Under the pieces are notes generated by a model. It saw nothing but the letters and a program-made list of their open reading frames with translations, did no database searches and was not told the DNA's origin. A stretch of DNA of 64,000 nt from a virus, in IMG/VR virus record IMGVR_UViG_3300020213_000023, positions 1-64,000 of that record; one strand, 5' to 3'. The position numbers were made by a program, and so were the translations under genes. Below, one piece after another: positions 54,283-63,797 of the stretch (positions within the stretch are counted from its first letter, which is position 1; every line of letters begins with the position of its first letter).

Positions 54283-55278
54283 ATGGCTACCCTTGAACAA
54301 ACACGTCACGTTGAACTGGTTTCGGGAACGCGTCAGAGATTCGTCGTAACCAGTACGATGACGGGAGCCATCATTCCAGGACAGCTTCCCCACTTGGGCG
54401 TGTTCGTGATGCGTATCATCACGCGAGATGACCCCCAGGACGATACTTTCCAGCGTGTCGCTCGAATTGCAGACCTGAGTGAATTGCCGCTAGGCCGCGA
54501 TGAGGGTCTCGACAGCGATGATGGTGTCGATATTGACTACCTCGCCAGTATCGTAGTTTTGAACTACGACACGCTCTCTGAAGCGAAGCTGGCCTATGTC
54601 GCTATCAAAGACCGCGTCAATGCGTTGGTCACCGACTGGGTTGACTACATGCTGAACTTCGATGCGCCGATCATCTCACCCGAGATCTTCACGTTGCCGG
54701 ATGTTGATGATTCGCAATTCGAGGTTCTGGCGGCTACATACAAGATCGCTAAGCAGGACCGCTATCAAAAGAACTTGCTGAAGCTCGAGGCCGACGCTGT
54801 GCTGACGCGTGCGACCGCCGACTACAACTACAAACGTGCTCGTGAAGTCGAGCTGGATTCGATGGTGGCCAAGGGCATCATCGTCGATGCGGACATGAGC
54901 GCAGCGTCGAGCTTTCACGCCGCGTTGTTGTCGGAGGGAACGACCTTCCTGGCGGCAGCCGCGTGTGCAGCCGCGGGTGACAAGGCAGATTTCCAAGACG
55001 CGCTTAACACAGGGACAAACGAGACGAGCATCCTCGCTGCGTACGATGTTGACGTTGCGACCCTTACGGGACTCATCAACGGTTACGACGCGGCGCGCGT
55101 CGTAGAAGTGGCCGCCGCCAGCGCCGCGTTGGCGACCGCGCAGGCGGACCAGATCGCCAAGGCGCAGGCCTACACGACGGCGCAGACAACGGAGACCACG
55201 GCCCTTGCCGCCGTCATCGCCGTGTGTCCCGACTTCGAGAAGAACTCGATCCCGTTTGTCGACGACACTGAGGTGTAG
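54283..55278 (+). CDS. Hypothetical virion protein
   Basis: A 331-residue protein. Residues 1-150 are mixed beta. Residues 150-310 are Ala-rich and helical with long Thr/Ala/Gln stretches (TAQADQIAKAQAYTTAQTTE), typical of tail or head fibres and whiskers. It ends just before a strong hairpin. A structural role is inferred from composition and position. Confidence 0.5.
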   Translation: MATLEQTRHVELVSGTRQRFVVTSTMTGAIIPGQLPHLGVFVMRIITRDDPQDDTFQRVARIADLSELPLGRDEGLDSDDGVDIDYLASIVVLNYDTLSEAKLAYVAIKDRVNALVTDWVDYMLNFDAPIISPEIFTLPDVDDSQFEVLAATYKIAKQDRYQKNLLKLEADAVLTRATADYNYKRAREVELDSMVAKGIIVDADMSAASSFHAALLSEGTTFLAAAACAAAGDKADFQDALNTGTNETSILAAYDVDVATLTGLINGYDAARVVEVAAASAALATAQADQIAKAQAYTTAQTTETTALAAVIAVCPDFEKNSIPFVDDTEV

Positions 55279-55283
55279 AAGCT

Positions 55284-55322
55284 AAAAAAAGAGGGCGCCG
55301 GGATGTTGTTCCCGGCGCCCTC
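55284..55322 (-). terminator. Strong intrinsic terminator, leftward
   Basis: GAGGGCGCCGGG (55291-55302) and CCCGGCGCCCTC (55311-55322) form a perfect 12-bp stem. On the minus strand seven T residues follow. It ends the leftward unit and lies between two converging genes, so it may also slow rightward readthrough. Confidence 0.85.
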
Positions 55323-55325
55323 AGA

Positions 55326-55853
55326 CTAAGTGCGCATACGAATGCTCGCGGTGAGCAAGTCAACGTAAGCCCGCACACGTCGGTGCGCGGGTGCTCGCAG
55401 AGTTCGGATCTTGCCGCCTAGCCGACGGCTTGCGTGCGCGAAAGCGTTGCACCTTGCGGTGTAGCATTTGCGACACCACTGCCTTGGTCTACGCGGAACA
55501 GGTTCCCGTGCCGCGCGTTCCACAACACCACAAGGGCAAATCACTATGCGTGTCTGGGGTCGAAGCGACGGCTCTGTATTCAATGTCCTGCATCGCTTAC
55601 TGCAGTAGTCGCGGACGGCATCGCGCTGGGCACACCCGAACCCGACCACCAAACGCTCTTCCTTTCCGCAGTAATGACAGATCAACAATCTCAGTCGTGG
55701 TGGGTTGGAAAGAAACTCCAGGTGGGTGATGTTGCAGTATGCGTTGCAGAAGTTACTACTTCGTTTGTAATGCATGAACCGCATCAACGGTTTACCGCAC
55801 CACAGACAATTACGTCCGTTAGGTGTTTTTCTTGCCGGTCCTCGTTTTTGCAT
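55326..55853 (-). CDS. Multi-zinc-finger protein
   Basis: A 175-residue basic protein with about a dozen cysteines: CLWCGK...NFCNAYC, CHYCGK...DYCSKRC and CPCG...WCRKC, three zinc modules of the treble-clef type seen in HNH-associated and NUMOD-like proteins. The C-terminus is Arg-rich. It could be a nucleic-acid-binding regulator. The ATG at 55853 overlaps the upstream gene by 35 bases. Confidence 0.55.
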   Translation of the reverse strand: MQKRGPARKTPNGRNCLWCGKPLMRFMHYKRSSNFCNAYCNITHLEFLSNPPRLRLLICHYCGKEERLVVGFGCAQRDAVRDYCSKRCRTLNTEPSLRPQTRIVICPCGVVERAAREPVPRRPRQWCRKCYTARCNAFAHASRRLGGKIRTLRAPAHRRVRAYVDLLTASIRMRT

Positions 55854-56019
55854 TTTGATGCCTGAACTCTTCCATGTAAGCAATCTCCAGCCAGCCTAGA
55901 TACGCAATTGCTTGTGCTTCGGCGGGGGACAGGCTTCCTCCGTATACCTCTTTCTGCCATTTCGCGATTTCGGCGCGGATCTGGTTTTCAGTTCGAGGCT
56001 TGGTTGACTTCTTCTTCAT
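55819..56019 (-). CDS. Small helical protein
   Basis: A 66-residue basic helical protein (MKKKSTKPRTENQIRAEIAK and onward). The start overlaps the upstream stop by four bases. Function unknown. Confidence 0.55.
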   Translation of the reverse strand: MKKKSTKPRTENQIRAEIAKWQKEVYGGSLSPAEAQAIAYLGWLEIAYMEEFRHQNAKTRTGKKNT

Positions 56020-56153
56020 TCGACCTTCACCCCCTCGAGCCGAGACAGTACATCGGTGAGGCGGACCTCTTTGTCGATGCGCAGCATGTCGTTGATGAAT
56101 TGGAGGTGCTTCTTTTTCCCTGCGAAGCGCTTCCGCATCTCTGCGACGTTCAC
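56016..56153 (-). CDS. Small basic protein coupled to the DUF932-like gene
   Basis: A 45-residue protein (VNVAEMRKRFAGKKKHLQFI and onward). The GTG at 56153 overlaps the TGA of the DUF932-like gene (GTGA), which favours this start over a longer reading antiphase to that gene. Function unknown. Confidence 0.5.
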   Translation of the reverse strand: MNVAEMRKRFAGKKKHLQFINDMLRIDKEVRLTDVLSRLEGVKVE

Positions 56154-57328
56154 GCAGTTGCCTTCTCTTTCTCCTTCCGCTTCTTGCTTTCGGTCATGTA
56201 CTCGCCTGCCGCGATCTCCAGCTCCATGCGCCGCTCCGGCGTTTCGGCGGACTTCGCGAACCACGAGATCGCGTTGGCCAGGCGTGCCCGCGTGGTCCCG
56301 ACCGGCAGCTCTTCGACACCGCCGTTCATGAAGATGTCCTGCACCTTTTCGACCTCACCCTTGAGCAGGCCGAGCTTGGGCAGCTCCTGCCACGCCTGCT
56401 TCGGGTCGATGCGCTCCTCGAGCGCCTTGCCAATCAGGCCGACGGTCTGGTTGATCTTGCCAGGGCCGAGGGCGCCTTTGACGATGTCCTTGACCATCGA
56501 CACCATCGTCTTGGTGTCGAGGTTGTACGTGTCCTGGCTGAACTCGATGTTGTCGTCGAGCCGCTTTCCGAGGTGGACCTGACGGAGCGCCTCATCGAGC
56601 GTCGCGTAGTTGGTGCAGACGATACGCATCATGCCGATGCGGAGCGACAGCGCGCCCTTGCCGAAGTCGGAGTTGGCGAGCTGTGCGTAGAACGCGATGA
56701 CCTCCTCGGTGCCCGCCTTCTTCGAAGGCTGAAACACCATCGGCAGGATGGCCTTCACGGCCCAGCGGAGATCGCCGCCCATGCCCTCGATCGGCACGGC
56801 ACCGATCTCCTTGCAGGTCTTGGCGAACGCCTCGATCACCGGAATCGAGTCCATGCGGCGGAACGAATCCGACAGAACACCGCGGACCTGATCGTCGACC
56901 GAGCGCACGAGGAACCGCTGGTTCTCCTCCTTGGCGTAAATGGTGGTCAAGTTTTCGATCAGCAGCTCGCGGCCGTAGGGTCGCGTTGGATTTCCGTTGT
57001 CGTCCTTCTCGAGAAGGCGGTTGAGGTAGGTCTGGGGAACGCCGGCCCGGTCACAGACCTGGTTGAGCGCGTGCTTGTGGAGCCCTTCGCGGAAGTGGCC
57101 CTTCGCCTTGCGGTCCTTGGTTCCCATGAGGATGGTGTCGTCGTCGATGGCGAACATCATTGCCTGCGACTGGACGATTCGATCTCGGGGGACCTCGCTG
57201 CTGACCTTCTCGATGACCGTCATCGCCGAGCGCTGGGATTTTTGGATGGTCTCCTCGAGCTGGGCTTGGAATCGCTTGACGGTCTGGCCGACCGCTACGT
57301 CGTAGTCTCGTGCGTCGTGGTGAATCAT
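56150..57328 (-). CDS. DUF932-like phage/plasmid protein
   Basis: A 392-residue protein. Mid-protein FLVRSVDDQVRGVLSDSFRR and GGDLRWAVKAI, then GALSLRIGMMRIVCTNYATL, match the DUF932 pattern (RxxDxxxRGVLSxxYxxxD...SxxGxxxxRxxCxNG). DUF932 proteins are common in phages and plasmids and have no settled function. The C-terminal part is helical and highly charged. Confidence 0.65.
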   Translation of the reverse strand: MIHHDARDYDVAVGQTVKRFQAQLEETIQKSQRSAMTVIEKVSSEVPRDRIVQSQAMMFAIDDDTILMGTKDRKAKGHFREGLHKHALNQVCDRAGVPQTYLNRLLEKDDNGNPTRPYGRELLIENLTTIYAKEENQRFLVRSVDDQVRGVLSDSFRRMDSIPVIEAFAKTCKEIGAVPIEGMGGDLRWAVKAILPMVFQPSKKAGTEEVIAFYAQLANSDFGKGALSLRIGMMRIVCTNYATLDEALRQVHLGKRLDDNIEFSQDTYNLDTKTMVSMVKDIVKGALGPGKINQTVGLIGKALEERIDPKQAWQELPKLGLLKGEVEKVQDIFMNGGVEELPVGTTRARLANAISWFAKSAETPERRMELEIAAGEYMTESKKRKEKEKATA

Positions 57329-57400
57329 TTGATCTTTCTTTCTGTTTTCAACTAGCGAATGCGCGTTTATTAAACGCGGGGTTTTGCTTGAGCGCAGCCT

Positions 57401-57709
57401 TCAGCCAAGATACTGGTCGACGTCTGCCTGCGTGACCGTGTTCGACTCGACTATCCGCGTACCTACGTACCCATCGTTGGCGGCTGTGTGAAACGCACCA
57501 AGCTTTTCTACGAACCCAGGCTCTTGCACAAGTCCTTGGTTAACGACATGCCCTATGTCTTTAGGCAGTGTTACGTTGAAGTGGTGAATAGCGTGTCTCG
57601 CCTCCTCGAGGTCCATCGCAGCAAACAGCGCGACGAACCGTTTGAGTTGTGAAGGACGCGAGCTTTTGGCTTTCTTGATTTCCTCGATCAAGGTTTCGAA
57701 GGGGGTCAT
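57401..57709 (-). CDS. Hypothetical helical protein
   Basis: A 102-residue helical protein (MTPFETLIEEIKKAKSSRPS and onward). Its ATG overlaps the stop of the VWA gene (ATGA), so it may be a small partner of that protein. The 72-base gap before the DUF932-like gene holds an AT-rich hairpin at 57362-57378. Confidence 0.55.
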   Translation of the reverse strand: MTPFETLIEEIKKAKSSRPSQLKRFVALFAAMDLEEARHAIHHFNVTLPKDIGHVVNQGLVQEPGFVEKLGAFHTAANDGYVGTRIVESNTVTQADVDQYLG

Positions 57710-59115
57710 GGCGCCTCATGTGCATACCGCCACATGGCGTTCTGGTTGGCGTCACAGACGATGATCTCTCCGTAACCGCGGATGTAGTCCACCGCGTGCT
57801 GCTTCGTGACGAGCCAGATCACCGGCACATCCGACGGAAACCGGTTGTCCGGATGAACCCCCGGGGCGTACCCGTCGGTGTAAACGATGACCAGATCCGG
57901 TGCCGTTTCATCGTTGCCCAAGTACTTCCCCATGTAGCGGAAGTACTCGTTGAAGTCCGTACCGCCGCGTCCGTGTACTTCCTTCGGCAGCTCCTCCCCG
58001 CTCCGGAACACTTCGTCGAAGTGCGTCGTGCAGTCGCCTTGCATGTAGCGAACCTCGAGATCCTCGTCCGTCTTGAGCATGTTGCTCAACTCGCCGCGAG
58101 CGATGGCGAGGCTCTCGCTGTCCATCGACCCCGAGGTGTCGACGTAGAAAAAGACGCGGTACATCGGGTCCCGGATGATGCCGAGCGCAGGGAGGATCGT
58201 ACCGTCCTCCTCCGACATAGCCGTCAGCATTCGATTCGGCCGTGAGATTCCTCGGTCTGGCTTCGACCGCTTGGTGGACTTGATGCGCGTGGTGAGGATC
58301 TCCCACCACGGGATGACCGGGTCTTCGAGGTACTCTTCGAGCCATTCAGCGATGTTCGCCGGTACCGTGCCTCGACCCTTCTGCTGGTCCTTGACCGCCG
58401 TCTTGAGCAGCGACTTGAGCTGTGTCCGCAGCTGGTGCGCGAGGCCTTGGGCTTCCTCGGGGAGCATCTCTCGCTTCTCGCCGTCAGGGCTCTCATCAAT
58501 CCACTTGGCGTGGGTGCCGCCGAGCTGGTGAAGCCAATCCTTTAGAATCTGATCAACTTCCTCCGGCGTCAGGAGCTTGACGCGTTTCATCAACTCCCTT
58601 TGATAGAAGTCATACGACTTGCCTGGAGGTAGATCGTACTTCTCCGGTAGCACGAGCCCCATCCGCTCCAAGCGTTCTGGTGTCATCGCAGCGCGGACCT
58701 CCGGAGGCAGATCCTCGATCTGCATCGCGCGGAACTCAGCTTCCGCCTTGTCGAAGAACTCCGTCTTGCGCAACAGGTCATTGTCCGCGCAGTCCATCGC
58801 GATGTTGTAGACAAGCTCTGCCTTGGTTCGCTCGTCCGCGTTGGTGCCGATGGCGGCCAAGACCTCGAGGAACCTTGGGATGTGATCAAGCACCACGTGC
58901 ATGATCTCGTGTTCGACGGTGAGAACGCCGAGGGCCATGCTTGCCCGTTTGACGAACACGGGGTCGTAGAACAGCTTGATGCGCCCGCCGCGGATGCCGA
59001 CGCCCATGGTTCCGCAGCCCTTTTCCTCCACGCGCTGCAGGCTGTTGGCGACCCGTCCGAAAAAGTTCTTCTGGGTCAAAAGATAAAGGAAGAATTCCGA
59101 AAGGGTGACGTTCAT
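57706..59115 (-). CDS. Metallopeptidase-like/VWA protein (DUF2201 type)
   Basis: A 469-residue protein. Residues 1-130 contain LTVEHEIMHVVLDH (HExxH at 69-73), the putative metallopeptidase part of DUF2201. Residues 320-469 are a von Willebrand A domain with VDTSGSMDS (MIDAS). In bacteria such proteins pair with MoxR AAA+ ATPases, and a MoxR-type gene lies at 60880-62127. The likely role is chaperone-like remodelling of a substrate, perhaps virion or host proteins. Confidence 0.7.
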   Translation of the reverse strand: MNVTLSEFFLYLLTQKNFFGRVANSLQRVEEKGCGTMGVGIRGGRIKLFYDPVFVKRASMALGVLTVEHEIMHVVLDHIPRFLEVLAAIGTNADERTKAELVYNIAMDCADNDLLRKTEFFDKAEAEFRAMQIEDLPPEVRAAMTPERLERMGLVLPEKYDLPPGKSYDFYQRELMKRVKLLTPEEVDQILKDWLHQLGGTHAKWIDESPDGEKREMLPEEAQGLAHQLRTQLKSLLKTAVKDQQKGRGTVPANIAEWLEEYLEDPVIPWWEILTTRIKSTKRSKPDRGISRPNRMLTAMSEEDGTILPALGIIRDPMYRVFFYVDTSGSMDSESLAIARGELSNMLKTDEDLEVRYMQGDCTTHFDEVFRSGEELPKEVHGRGGTDFNEYFRYMGKYLGNDETAPDLVIVYTDGYAPGVHPDNRFPSDVPVIWLVTKQHAVDYIRGYGEIIVCDANQNAMWRYAHEAP

Positions 59116-59176
59116 GTCTGATTTTCCTTGTGAATTCACGCACCGCGAAAGGCGTTGCGTGGCCTATACTTAGGGC

Positions 59177-60160
59177 ATGGTCGACCAGTACCGGGACCCT
59201 ACCTTGGCTGTTCTCGTTCAACTCGTGGCGGGCAGGCCGAAGCTTGCCGCCGCCGTGGGGGATGTCGACATCCAACCTGACGAATTGGATGCATTGCCGT
59301 CTTCGGCCTTCGCATGGCCTGAAAAACGTGCGTTCCCGTTGCACACGCGCGAGCATGCGATGCTGTCGCGGGTTTACCGTGAAAATTCGCCGAGCGTTCC
59401 AGGCCATGTCGACGCCGCCCTCAAGGAGGCGTGCGACCTCTACGGAATCGACGAAGACCTGTTCGCCCGCGTCAAACAGGCGGCCCCGGTAGACGACCCC
59501 GAGAACTACCTCATCCCCGACCGCAAGCTGATCCCCGTGCGTAATGCGGCTGAGGTCAAGCTTGCCGAAGAGAAGGTTGTCTCGGGGTACACCAAACTCG
59601 CGGTGGAAACTCGCGCGCTGGTGTGCACGCGCCTCGTCGAGAAGGCAGCCTACTTCGGTGTGACGCTCAAGCCGCTTACCCACAAGCTCGCAGGCTTCAC
59701 AGTAACGTCGACAAAGATCCTGAAGGATTGGCTTGGCGCCAGGACCGAAGCTGCCCCGGAGCAGTACAAGGAAGCTTTCCAAAAGCTGGCGGAAGCCGTC
59801 GGAACACTGCCCGCCGAGATCCGCGACCGCAACACTCAGATCAAGCTGGCGGAAGTCATCGACGCGCTGGACAAGAAGGCGGGCCTGGTCCGGCACTACG
59901 ACCGCAAACTCCCTGACCCGATGCTCTCGGTCTTCAACACCGATAAGGTCGCAGGCGAGGGCGTGAACCTCGGTAACAAGTTCGTATCGATGACCCGCCT
60001 GGCGTCGTATCCCGCGTCGTTCTTTGGCGATGTCATCGGCGACGACCTCGTACGAGAAGCTTCCGACGGGCATGGTGGAATGGACCCCTACAAGCTGGCG
60101 GCCATTCTCGAGACGCTTCCGCTGGACATGAAGAACGTGCTCGCGCAGCAAATGCGCTAG
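59177..60160 (+). CDS. Hypothetical protein, probably virion or packaging
   Basis: A 327-residue helical protein (start MVDQYRDPTLAVLVQLVAGR). It is rightward, in a pair with the next gene, and surrounded by the MoxR-VWA genes and terL. No family is recognised. A TATACT hexamer lies seven bases before the ATG, so a short or absent leader is possible. Confidence 0.5.
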   Translation: MVDQYRDPTLAVLVQLVAGRPKLAAAVGDVDIQPDELDALPSSAFAWPEKRAFPLHTREHAMLSRVYRENSPSVPGHVDAALKEACDLYGIDEDLFARVKQAAPVDDPENYLIPDRKLIPVRNAAEVKLAEEKVVSGYTKLAVETRALVCTRLVEKAAYFGVTLKPLTHKLAGFTVTSTKILKDWLGARTEAAPEQYKEAFQKLAEAVGTLPAEIRDRNTQIKLAEVIDALDKKAGLVRHYDRKLPDPMLSVFNTDKVAGEGVNLGNKFVSMTRLASYPASFFGDVIGDDLVREASDGHGGMDPYKLAAILETLPLDMKNVLAQQMR

Positions 60161-60169
60161 AGTCACTGA

Positions 60170-60883
60170 ATGACCTCCGTCGAACAGGAGCTTCACCGCT
60201 TGCGTGGACGCACCAAGCTGGCGTCGTCGTCGACGGGAGAAGCCCGTCGTTTGCTCGCGCAAAACGGTACCTCGGCGGTGGCGCTCATGTTGGCCACCCG
60301 ACACCTGTACGGGGACTTCCACGACTGGGAGCCGGAGACCTTGTGGGTCACCCTCGAGCGTGAAGGGGTCGCGGTCCCTCCGTGTAACCGTGACAAGCTC
60401 CAAGCAGGGATCTCCTTGTTGTTTGTTCCGTCGTTCTATTGGGATGGCATCGTGTTCGAGAAGACCGCGGTTTCCTTTGATTGCTTCGAAGCAAATCCTG
60501 ACGCCCTCGAAGAAGCGTCGTCCGCGCAGCTTGCCTGGGCAGTCAAGGAAGCCGAGTGGATCATCACCCAACACGACGGAGTCCCCCACGGCTTCGAGCA
60601 CGAGCCGCGCGCGTACGCATCCGTGGTGATGTTCCGAGAGGGGCTCGTTTATGCGCCTGCACAGCTTCTGTTCGCTCAGGAAGCGCTCGACCGCATCAAC
60701 GTCAACAACACGTTGAGGACCCGCGTCGAGGAGAGGTGGAAGGCGCTCGACAAGGCCAAGCTCGAGGCCTCGAAGTTCGAAGAGACCGAAGAGGACGTGC
60801 AGCTGGCGCGCCTCGCGGCGATCGAGCTGCACGTCCGGAGCAAAGAGGCCGACGCAGCTCGAGACCTAGCGCTGCTTCGCTAG
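60170..60883 (+). CDS. Hypothetical protein, probably virion or packaging
   Basis: A 237-residue protein. Residues 30-130 look globular, and the C-terminus (SKFEETEEDVQLARLAAIEL onward) is a charged helix. It follows the gene at 59177 at a spacing of nine bases and converges on the MoxR-like gene with stops overlapping. No family is recognised. Confidence 0.5.
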   Translation: MTSVEQELHRLRGRTKLASSSTGEARRLLAQNGTSAVALMLATRHLYGDFHDWEPETLWVTLEREGVAVPPCNRDKLQAGISLLFVPSFYWDGIVFEKTAVSFDCFEANPDALEEASSAQLAWAVKEAEWIITQHDGVPHGFEHEPRAYASVVMFREGLVYAPAQLLFAQEALDRINVNNTLRTRVEERWKALDKAKLEASKFEETEEDVQLARLAAIELHVRSKEADAARDLALLR

Positions 60884-62127
60884 GCCTTAGCTTCGGCCTC
60901 GCCCTTCTTCTGGGACACCTGCATGTTGGACACCGCGGTGATGTACGCGGGAAGCTGCGCGAGCACGCGGTTGAGGTCCTGCATGTACCTCGTCCCGTCT
61001 TGCACCGTCTTCGACTGCGCGAAGATTTCCCGGATGAAGACGATATTGTTTTCCTCCGGCAGGTCGCTCATGAAGTTCGATAGTTGTGAAGCGTAGCTCT
61101 CGACCTTGCGCTTCGTGTTGACGAACATCTGCATCGCGACGTTGGAAGCCAGCGCGGTGATCTTGTCCTGCCGTGCGTCCGTCAGGAGCTTCTTGAACCG
61201 GTCCTGAACTGTCGATCCGGTGTGATAGCTGCCGAGCACTTCTTCTGGCGTGATGACGATGGTCGCGTCGACGATGAACTCCGCGAACACCTCGGCGGAG
61301 GTAGCTCCGATCGCGCCCGCAAAGGCCGCCCGTGCCTCAGACGACGTCAACGGAACCCCCGCATCATCGAATGCAGCGCACAGCTTGGACACGGTGTCCC
61401 AGCTCGCAGGGCACGCGAATGCTTTTCCGGCTCGCGCAGCGTCGAGATCGTACAAGAGCAGCGGCTGTGCCTCGAGGTGCTCGATCACCTTGACGTGGAA
61501 CTTGTCCTTAGCGAAACGCATGAAGTCTCCGTAAGACGCCGCCACACCTACAATGACCAGACGTCGCCGCATGGCGGGGTCCTTTTCGAACTCGTTCACC
61601 GACATGCCACCCCCGGTGGGGTTCATCGTGACGATGATTTGCACCTCGTCGGGGAGCGTCATGTCTCCGATGACGCGATCATCAAGCAGGGTGAAGGTAG
61701 CCCTGGACACATGCTTATCGACCGTACGATTCAGCTCCTCGATGGCAAGGATCGGGCAGCGCCCCTTGGGAATCTTCCCGTCCGGGTGACGAAGGCGCTC
61801 CGCCTCGATGTACTCGAAGAGGGGTTGAAATCGCCGAGGAATTCGACGATCGTAGTAGTGTTTGGTATCCTCAGCCTTCGTCGGAACATGAAAGTCCTCG
61901 ATCGACATCGTCGGCATGTGCAGCGCCACGTAGGGGACGTTGCGGTCGGCGGCAGCTTGCTTCGGGATGGCGGTCTTGCCGATGCCGGATGCGCCCATGG
62001 CGGCCAGGACGAGACGGCTTCCTGCCATCGACTCGATCAATTTGCGGAAAGTGCTGGTCGACACCATATGGATGTCAAGCTTCTCGGTGAAGGACTCACC
62101 CGCGGTCTCGGTCTTTACGGTGGACAT
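60880..62127 (-). CDS. MoxR-type AAA+ ATPase
   Basis: A 415-residue protein. Walker A GASGIGKTA (45-53), Walker B CPILAIEELNR (124-134), and a sensor-1 IVTMNP are visible, followed by a helical lid. This is a MoxR/RavA-type AAA+ ATPase, which uses ATP to remodel protein complexes. Its partner is probably the VWA protein at 57706. AGGAGCG precedes the ATG at 62127. It is divergent from terL with an 11-base gap. Confidence 0.72.
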   Translation of the reverse strand: MSTVKTETAGESFTEKLDIHMVSTSTFRKLIESMAGSRLVLAAMGASGIGKTAIPKQAAADRNVPYVALHMPTMSIEDFHVPTKAEDTKHYYDRRIPRRFQPLFEYIEAERLRHPDGKIPKGRCPILAIEELNRTVDKHVSRATFTLLDDRVIGDMTLPDEVQIIVTMNPTGGGMSVNEFEKDPAMRRRLVIVGVAASYGDFMRFAKDKFHVKVIEHLEAQPLLLYDLDAARAGKAFACPASWDTVSKLCAAFDDAGVPLTSSEARAAFAGAIGATSAEVFAEFIVDATIVITPEEVLGSYHTGSTVQDRFKKLLTDARQDKITALASNVAMQMFVNTKRKVESYASQLSNFMSDLPEENNIVFIREIFAQSKTVQDGTRYMQDLNRVLAQLPAYITAVSNMQVSQKKGEAEAKA

Positions 62128-62138
62128 CAAACGCTCCT

Positions 62139-63797
62139 GTGGTGGTTCTAGTGGCTCAGCACGAGGCTGAAGAATTGGTAGCCCTGCGTTCCGACTTGGC
62201 GCAGGCGCTTTTTCACGTAGAGGGAAAGCAGCTTTCCCTGTCGAACTACCCGATGTATCTCGCGATCTATGACGGCCAGTTTCCCAAGATCCTGTTGAAG
62301 ACGGGGCGGCAGGTCGCCAAATCTACAACGATCGCGTGCTTCATGATCGCCGAAACGATCGGCGCTCCCCACTTCAAAACATACTACATTTCTCCTTCGC
62401 AAGAGCAAACGCGCAAGTTTTCACATACGCGTATTTCGAAGATTCTGGCATACAGCCCCGAGCTGCGTCGATACTTCGTCGGCCCCGAATCGATCGACAA
62501 CGTTCTTTTGCGGATGCTGCGTAACGGGTCGGAAATGGCGTTTACGTACGCTCTCGATGACCCCGACCGTGCACGCGGTTACTCCGCCGACCGCTGCGCT
62601 TTCGACGAGGTCCAGGACATTCTCTTCGAGCCGGTCATCCCGGTCATCGAGGAGTGCATGAGTAACTCGAGCCACGCGTACTCGATGTACTGTGGCACGC
62701 CCAAGACAATGGAGAACACCATTGAATTCTTGTGGTCGCTGTCGTCACAAACCGAGTGGTGCATCAAATGCGATGCGTGCGGGACGTCAACGTTCATCGA
62801 CAGCATCAAGGCGCTGGGCAAGTTCGGACCTATTTGCATCAAGCCGGGCTGCGGACGCCCTCTCAACCCGAGGCGCGGACGCTGGGTCGACATGAAGCCT
62901 TACGGACGCGGGGATGGAAACGCACGCATCAAGGGTTTTCACATTTCGCAACCTATGATGCCGGAAAACGTCCCTGCTGCGTGGAATCCTTCCGACCCTG
63001 AGTACGCCAAAGCGCTTGAACGCTGGGAACGCATCCTGTTCAAGATGGAGAACTGGGGCGAGGTCAAATTTATGAATGAATCTCTCGGCGTTTCGACATC
63101 AACCGGTACTCGGCTCCTTACCAAGGAAATTCTCGAGTCGCTGTGTGACCCCAACTTGGTTATCACACGCTTGCCCGAGAAAAACTCGCTCCAGGGCGTC
63201 ACGCGAACCGTCGCGGGAGTCGACTGGTCTGGCGGTGGTTCCGAGGTGAAAGGAACCGAAGGGCTCGTCAAGTCCCGCACGGTGCTCCACATCTGGGGTG
63301 ACACCGGTGACGGACGCCTCAAGACCCTCTTCTACAAGATCTTCCCGAACGGCCATGCCACCGGATGGATCGACGAGATCGTCGAATTGTGCAACGCCTG
63401 GCAGGTCCAGATGGTCGCCGGTGACGCAGGGGAAGGAGCCCTCGCCAACTCGATGCTTCGTGAAAAGCTCGGTGCGCACCGCGTCATCCAAGTCCGGTAC
63501 ATGGCTCTCTCCAAGCCGGTTGAATGGAACCCCAACGCGCAGACGTATCACACAGACCGCACGACGCTGATCGACAACTTCGCTACGTTCTTGACCCATC
63601 GTCGTGCGATCTACGCGATGCTTCCTCAGATGCAGCCGGCCATCACCGACATCCTCAACGTCTACGAGGAGGTCACCATGCAAGGTCGTAAGGTGTGGCG
63701 ACACGCAGCAACGCAGCCTGACGACAACCTGCATGCGCAACTTTTTGGATGGTTCGCCTGGAAGCTGCTGAGTAGCGACCTGAAGTTCTACACCTAG
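62139..63797 (+). CDS. terL: Terminase large subunit
   Basis: A 552-residue protein. LLKTGRQVAKSTT (52-64) is a terminase-type Walker A, FDEVQD (about 154) Walker B, and GVDWSGGG (about 361) and DAGEG (about 429) start the RNase H-like nuclease. CIKCDACG...CIKPGC between the ATPase motifs is a zinc-ribbon insertion. It cuts and packages DNA at the portal. The GTG at 62139 is chosen; a GTG at 62151 is possible. It stops at a CTAG shared with the converging gene. Confidence 0.85.
   Translation: MVVLVAQHEAEELVALRSDLAQALFHVEGKQLSLSNYPMYLAIYDGQFPKILLKTGRQVAKSTTIACFMIAETIGAPHFKTYYISPSQEQTRKFSHTRISKILAYSPELRRYFVGPESIDNVLLRMLRNGSEMAFTYALDDPDRARGYSADRCAFDEVQDILFEPVIPVIEECMSNSSHAYSMYCGTPKTMENTIEFLWSLSSQTEWCIKCDACGTSTFIDSIKALGKFGPICIKPGCGRPLNPRRGRWVDMKPYGRGDGNARIKGFHISQPMMPENVPAAWNPSDPEYAKALERWERILFKMENWGEVKFMNESLGVSTSTGTRLLTKEILESLCDPNLVITRLPEKNSLQGVTRTVAGVDWSGGGSEVKGTEGLVKSRTVLHIWGDTGDGRLKTLFYKIFPNGHATGWIDEIVELCNAWQVQMVAGDAGEGALANSMLREKLGAHRVIQVRYMALSKPVEWNPNAQTYHTDRTTLIDNFATFLTHRRAIYAMLPQMQPAITDILNVYEEVTMQGRKVWRHAATQPDDNLHAQLFGWFAWKLLSSDLKFYT

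Noticed and set aside
57355-57395. The hairpin at 57362-57378 as an intrinsic terminator
   Set aside because: The stem is short and AT-rich and neither strand has a run of T directly after it.
58886-60832. A 648-codon leftward open frame
   Set aside because: It is antisense to the genes at 59177 and 60170 and to the end of the VWA gene, has an Arg/Leu/Val/His composition typical of shadow frames in GC-rich DNA, and shows no motif.
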